Shown: positions 59,721 to 64,000 of the stretch, one piece after another | How positions within the stretch are numbered: the first letter of the stretch is position 1 | How the letters are laid out: each line of letters starts with the position of its first letter | Assembly: GCA_037976565.1 (NCBI GenBank) | Contig: CP137685.1 | Span: forward strand, 25,708,886 to 25,772,885 | Source of the DNA: Mesocentrotus franciscanus | Taxonomy: Eukaryota; Echinodermata; Echinoidea; Camarodonta; Strongylocentrotidae | Reading direction: 5' to 3' | DNA length: 64,000 nucleotides | The notes under the pieces: model-generated | Told to the model about the DNA's origin: nothing | Databases searched by the model: none | Seen by the model: only the letters and a program-made list of their open reading frames with translations | Made by a program: the position numbers and the translations under genes

Positions 59721-61397
59721 TACGACCGAATGGTCTAAGAAAGAGTAACGATGTAATACAATTAATACAGAGAACAAAAACACAACATTTTCATATCATC
59801 ATTGATGATAATACCTAAATTCGTGATGGGGGAAATATAGAGAAGGGATTATATATTTTAAGATGATTATTTATACAAGGGGAATTAGGAGGAAGAGGCG
59901 TAGAGAGAGGTGGGCAAGGACCTTTAGAAAGCGCGCCAAATGAACATCTTATATCGGATATCTGCCTGCGGTGGAGCCAACATGTGATTGACTTACCCGT
60001 GGGGATATCATTTCCCCCAAAGGTTAATGATTATTAGACGAGATTGCAATTTCTTACCGACTAAGAAAAAACTGCAGCAACACAGGTACACCTTTTGTGC
60101 TAATATCTTACAATAAAGTGTTTAGTACTAACACACAAGAGAGGTAATCATTGAACGATAAATGGGATGAAGAGGATGAAGTAGGCGTCACTCCTATATT
60201 TTATTTATATAAAAGTGATCAGAACTTCGCGTTGCTTCTAAAAATTCTTTGAAAGGCATTGGACGTTTTGAAGATAAATGAAACTATCGATTTATTTGAT
60301 TTCTATACCACAAACTATCATTTTGATGCATTTGTAATCAAGCGAGGATCGAATGACGATGAGAAAAGAAGAAAAAGAGAGAAAGGCAGGGGGAGTAATG
60401 GAGGGAGGGAGAGAGAGAGAGAGAGAGAGCGCGCGAGGTGAGATTAATGTATTACTTTGTATGTCATGGGGTAACAAAAGTATGTCATTTATGTGTTCTT
60501 TCCAAGGAGTCAATGGTGCAAATGATTTTGGTTGTCAAAGTTTACTTTCTCCTGTAAAATATGAGCATTTCTTTTTGGGTCTATTATTTATTTACTCATT
60601 TCATTTATCTATTTATTCGTATTGTTTGTTGATAAGAAAATTCTCTTTCTGTCCGAATTTTGTGTAAAATAAAACTTAGAGTTCACAAGACTATGGTGGT
60701 CGAAGCCTATCTCCAATTTGTTCAAATCAGGATGGGATGCCGGATGATAGTTGACGAAAAGGGGTCCAGAAAAAATTGCAAACAATCTGAAAACCGACAA
60801 ATACATTTTATTAAAACAAAAAAAAAGTTGTTACACGTTTGGTAAGTTAAAAATACCCGATCATGTGGTAAGTTAACAAATACCGATATGCAGAAATAAG
60901 GTTATGGAAAAAAAGGATTTGGGGATGGGGGAGGATGTCACACCCCTCCCCACCCTCTTCCAACCAGCTTCACCCCTACAAGTGGTGTTGTGAAGAACTC
61001 CGCATGAGTTCCATTCACTCCCAGGCCTGGATGATTTGATTTGCATTAGTGTTTATGACGTCCTAACTAAACCTTCCTATTGATGCATCGATTTTGCAAC
61101 GCAGCGTGATATCACACACTATTCTGTTGTTGTCTCGGCTGGATATTACCCTCTGCAGTTCGACCATTTTCTACCCCTCACGTACATTCACTACATATCT
61201 ATGTTCCTCTACCGGTCTTGATTCTTTTCTATCAAAACATGTGAGCCTATGAATAATGGATCCCGCTCTCTTTCTCTTCCTTTTTTCATTTATCATTGGT
61301 GGTGATTGTTCCTTCTTTCCTTTTTAGAGGGAGTTGGGTTATTATTAAAAATTAATATTTAATCGACGCAATAAATATTCATAAATTTCAGAAACGG
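59721..61397. other. No gene recognised
   Basis: AT-rich sequence with a GA run at 60405-60431. A 26-bp direct repeat (GGTAAGTTAA plus AAATACC) occurs at 60841 and 60867. Confidence 0.5.
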
Positions 61398-61401
61398 TCT
61401 T

Positions 61402-61545
61402 CATCTCTCTCCATCTCTCGGTCCCCCCTCTCTCTCTCTCTCCCTCTCTCTATTACTCTTTCTCTGTACCTTTTATCCTTCTCTCTCTCTCAATCTCTCT
61501 CTTCCTCTCTTTCTTTCTAAATCTCTGTTTCTCTCTCTCTCTCTT
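61402..61545 (+). repeat. CT-rich simple repeat
   Basis: CT, CCCT and TTTCT units. Confidence 0.9.
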
Positions 61546-61950
61546 CGTCCATCGTATCCTTCCTAAAGGTCATTGATCGTGCCCAGTGGTCAGAAGCATC
61601 GATATTGTTTGGGCCATAATTATCGACACGAAACGTTGACCGATCGATGCACCAGGCGGTCACTCTAAAATTGCTTAATGAGAGAGATTGGACAAAAAGT
61701 CCTCGGACTGTCCGAACGTGTCCAGGTATAAATGGATTTATCAAAAGTAAATGATGCTTGGATCCCAACGGTTGAATGCACTTTGTCTGTTTCGTCTCGT
61801 TTGGTTTGACGTCTCAGTCAATACCGAGTTTTGATTTGTCCTTTTACTATGATCACGTGGTAAACTGTGCCTGCAGCACGCCAATATCTTATGTAGATAT
61901 GAGCTGGGTTTATTTTCACAATGTACAAAGTCTAGGTATAAAGCAAAGCG

Positions 61951-62022
61951 GGTGCGCAAGGTGTGTGTGCGTGTGCGCGGTGGATATGTGCGTGTGCGTA
62001 ATGGGTGTGTGTGTGTGTGTGT
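61951..62022 (+). repeat. (GT)n/GTGCGT microsatellite
   Basis: GT dinucleotides with GCGT interruptions. Confidence 0.85.
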
Positions 62023-62023
62023 T

Positions 62024-63006
62024 CACATACTTGAATTGTATTCTACCAATACAATATCCCTATCATACATAATCCAATACTTCAGTCTGCTGATGTTTTC
62101 AGACTTCCTTAAAGGTTCTATTGAAAGGCACTGTACTACCAAAGAAATCAGTTGTTTAATGGAAACAAGAATATCTAGGTTGTGACCAACATTTTGGAAC
62201 CTTTAATAAGTACTCCTTGAGTTCTGTTGATATCAATTGTCTTACAATTATTCGAACGCCAGAACGAATACATTGTAATTTTCTTATTGAAAATTTAAAA
62301 AAATTCTTACGCATCATAATTTTGCTTCGATATTACATGGACAGGACGATTTCTCTCACGATATTTGATGAATTAAGAAACGCTTCAAATACTTTCACGG
62401 TCACTTTAAAATTTTGAATATTAACTTGGGGATTTTATTGGCTATGACCCTACAAAAATCCAAAGTATTATTGATCATGTTGATAAATACATATCGGGAG
62501 CGCCAGGAGTGTCAAGTCTGACAGATATGAGCGCTATACAAGAACCCAATATTGTTATCTGTGCAAAGCAGACGTAACACTGACAAATATTCTCTCTAAT
62601 AACGCTTTGAGCGTGTTGAAAGATTCTCATTTCGCTTAAAACTATCCAATATGTTATTTTTATGTCAAAAATTTGGCAAGATTGTGAGGGCTTAAATTAT
62701 GTGTTTTTATTTTGTATTAATTAAGATCCAATAGATCCAATATGGATTACCTACTACGTGTAGTTCCACTGAATGGTCTTTAAAATATATTTCTAAGTTC
62801 AGACTATATTTATATTACTTCTCCCAATTCAAGCCCAAGTCGCAACTTTCAAATTTTGTGTCTCCTTTTCTCTATATTTTATTGTCTCTTTCTCTATAGT
62901 TTCTTCTAACTTGACACAATTTTTTCTCGTCTTACCAATTTCCTCCGATTTATTTTTCCCATTTTGTAAAGCACTATCCAGTCTCTCCCACCCCCCCCCC
63001 GTTTTC
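62024..63006. other. No gene recognised
   Basis: AT-rich sequence. TTAA-AGGTTC at 62109 and the complementary GGAACC-TTTAA near 62206 might mark a ~90-bp element, but the terminal match is only about 6 bases. Confidence 0.45.
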
Positions 63007-63008
63007 AC

Positions 63009-63043
<35 letters not shown>

Positions 63044-63079
63044 TTTTTCTTTTTCTTTTTTTTCTCTGCACATCCATTG

Positions 63080-63147
<68 letters not shown>

Positions 63148-63288
63148 GTTTATATAAATATATAAAATGACAAATATATAAAATTGTATCCCCCGTCCCT
63201 CTCTCTCTCTCTCTCTCTCTCTATCCCTCTCACTCTCTCTCTTCCTCTCTCTCTCTCTCTCTTTCTCTCTCTCGTTCTTTCTTCTCTC
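63007..63288 (+). repeat. Compound (CT)n-(AT)n-(CT)n microsatellite
   Basis: CT repeats (63007-63051), a perfect AT run of about 60 bp (63085-63145), then CT repeats (63198-63288). Explains the Arg/Glu and Tyr/Ile frames on the minus strand. Confidence 0.95.
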
Positions 63289-64000
63289 TTCCATTCTTCT
63301 TGGTATATTTCTCCTTTGCTTCAATACGCCGCATGTTTGATGTCGGTCTAGGCACTCTGATCTTTCCCCGCCCTGCATGTGCTTGACCGACCAGGCAACA
63401 GTAATGCGATTGAAAGGCAAACACGGCGTGTCACGACATCATATTGAATTTATCACCATTCTTCTCTTTTCATCTAAACGAGAAGAGAACAATATTGAAG
63501 TTAGAAGATGGTGAGCATAATCCACCATGTTTCCCTTATCAGTGGCGGATCGAAGGGGTAAAAAAAGGGCATGATTGTGCCCCCCCCCCTTCTTTAGTAT
63601 ATTTATGGCTGGCCCCTCCAAACCAAACCGTATGTGTACAGCCAAATATGAGATCCGCTATTTGTTTTGATTTTTTTATTATCATTGGGCTATTCTTTAA
63701 TTTGTAAGCATTTTAAAGATCCTATTATGGTGACTTGAGATCCAATTATTTACTTGTTAGATTCCTGATTTCTTGGCAGGAAGTAATTAAGGTTCCGTAA
63801 AATGTGACAATATTTCTTCTTCTGCTCTCTTCTTCTTCGCCTTCGTCTCTCTCTCTTGAATACCATATACTTCACCCCCCTCTCTCTCTCATATTATTCA
63901 CTCTCAATCTCCCCCACCCCCTCTTTTACTTTGGTATGCATCAATGATTTATTTCCCTCTTTTTCGGATGCGTGAGGATCTGCACGTTTTTTAAGGTTCA
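63289..64000. other. No gene recognised
   Basis: Mixed and CT-rich sequence. CAGTGGCGGATCGAAGGGGT at 63540 resembles the left end of the hAT-like family, with no matching right end in the window. Confidence 0.5.

Noticed and set aside
59130..59783. 217-codon minus-strand Ser/Leu frame
   Set aside because: Produced entirely by a GA/CT simple repeat; no conserved domain.
62109..62206. Possible ~90-bp TTAA-flanked element
   Set aside because: The inverted match is only about six bases beyond the TTAA; chance is likely.

Overview
This window is eukaryotic, gene-poor DNA from an animal genome. No host protein-coding exon, rRNA or stand-alone tRNA gene could be supported. The content is interspersed repeats, microsatellites and AT-rich single-copy DNA. 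Long CT/GA tracts, tRNA-headed SINEs, many short inverted-repeat DNA elements (MITEs) and CR1/Jockey-like non-LTR retrotransposons suggest a marine invertebrate, most likely an echinoderm such as a sea urchin. That assignment is inference from repeat style, not from a recognised gene.

Layout. 1-4.8 kb: purine-rich DNA and non-coding sequence. 4.86-6.3 kb: a 5'-truncated non-LTR retrotransposon on the minus strand whose reverse transcriptase (RT) is split by a 129-bp MITE with a CTG target duplication. 6.5-8.2 kb: a palindrome-rich MITE, a 27-bp hairpin insertion and a 0.65-kb ATG/GTG triplet repeat. 11.4-14.7 kb: a MITE, then a second non-LTR element on the plus strand whose RT is split by a 1.3-kb hAT-like element with a near-perfect 8-bp target duplication. 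16.6-19.3 kb: a TTAA-flanked MITE, a tRNA-headed SINE, a retroelement 3' end and a hAT-like MITE. 19.3-27.4 kb: the least repetitive stretch. 27.4-32.5 kb: a SINE whose head resembles 7SL RNA/Alu, a tRNA-headed SINE and several MITEs.

32.5-49.1 kb holds two nearly identical copies of an ~8-kb block in direct orientation, separated by exactly 500 N. A MITE of one family lies just outside each end, and a piece of the same MITE begins the second copy. This is either a real tandem duplication or two alleles placed side by side by the assembler. 49.4-58.1 kb is a dense nest of MITEs and SINEs, some inserted into others. 58-64 kb is mostly CT/GA/AT simple repeats.

What ties the window together is transposon archaeology. 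At both broken RT frames, removing the inserted element plus one target-site copy restores the reading frame, which confirms the element boundaries from sequence alone. At least five MITE families are flanked by TTAA or one-base variants of it, consistent with mobilisation by piggyBac-type transposases. No autonomous transposase is visible, and both RT remnants are broken, so nothing here looks able to move by itself.
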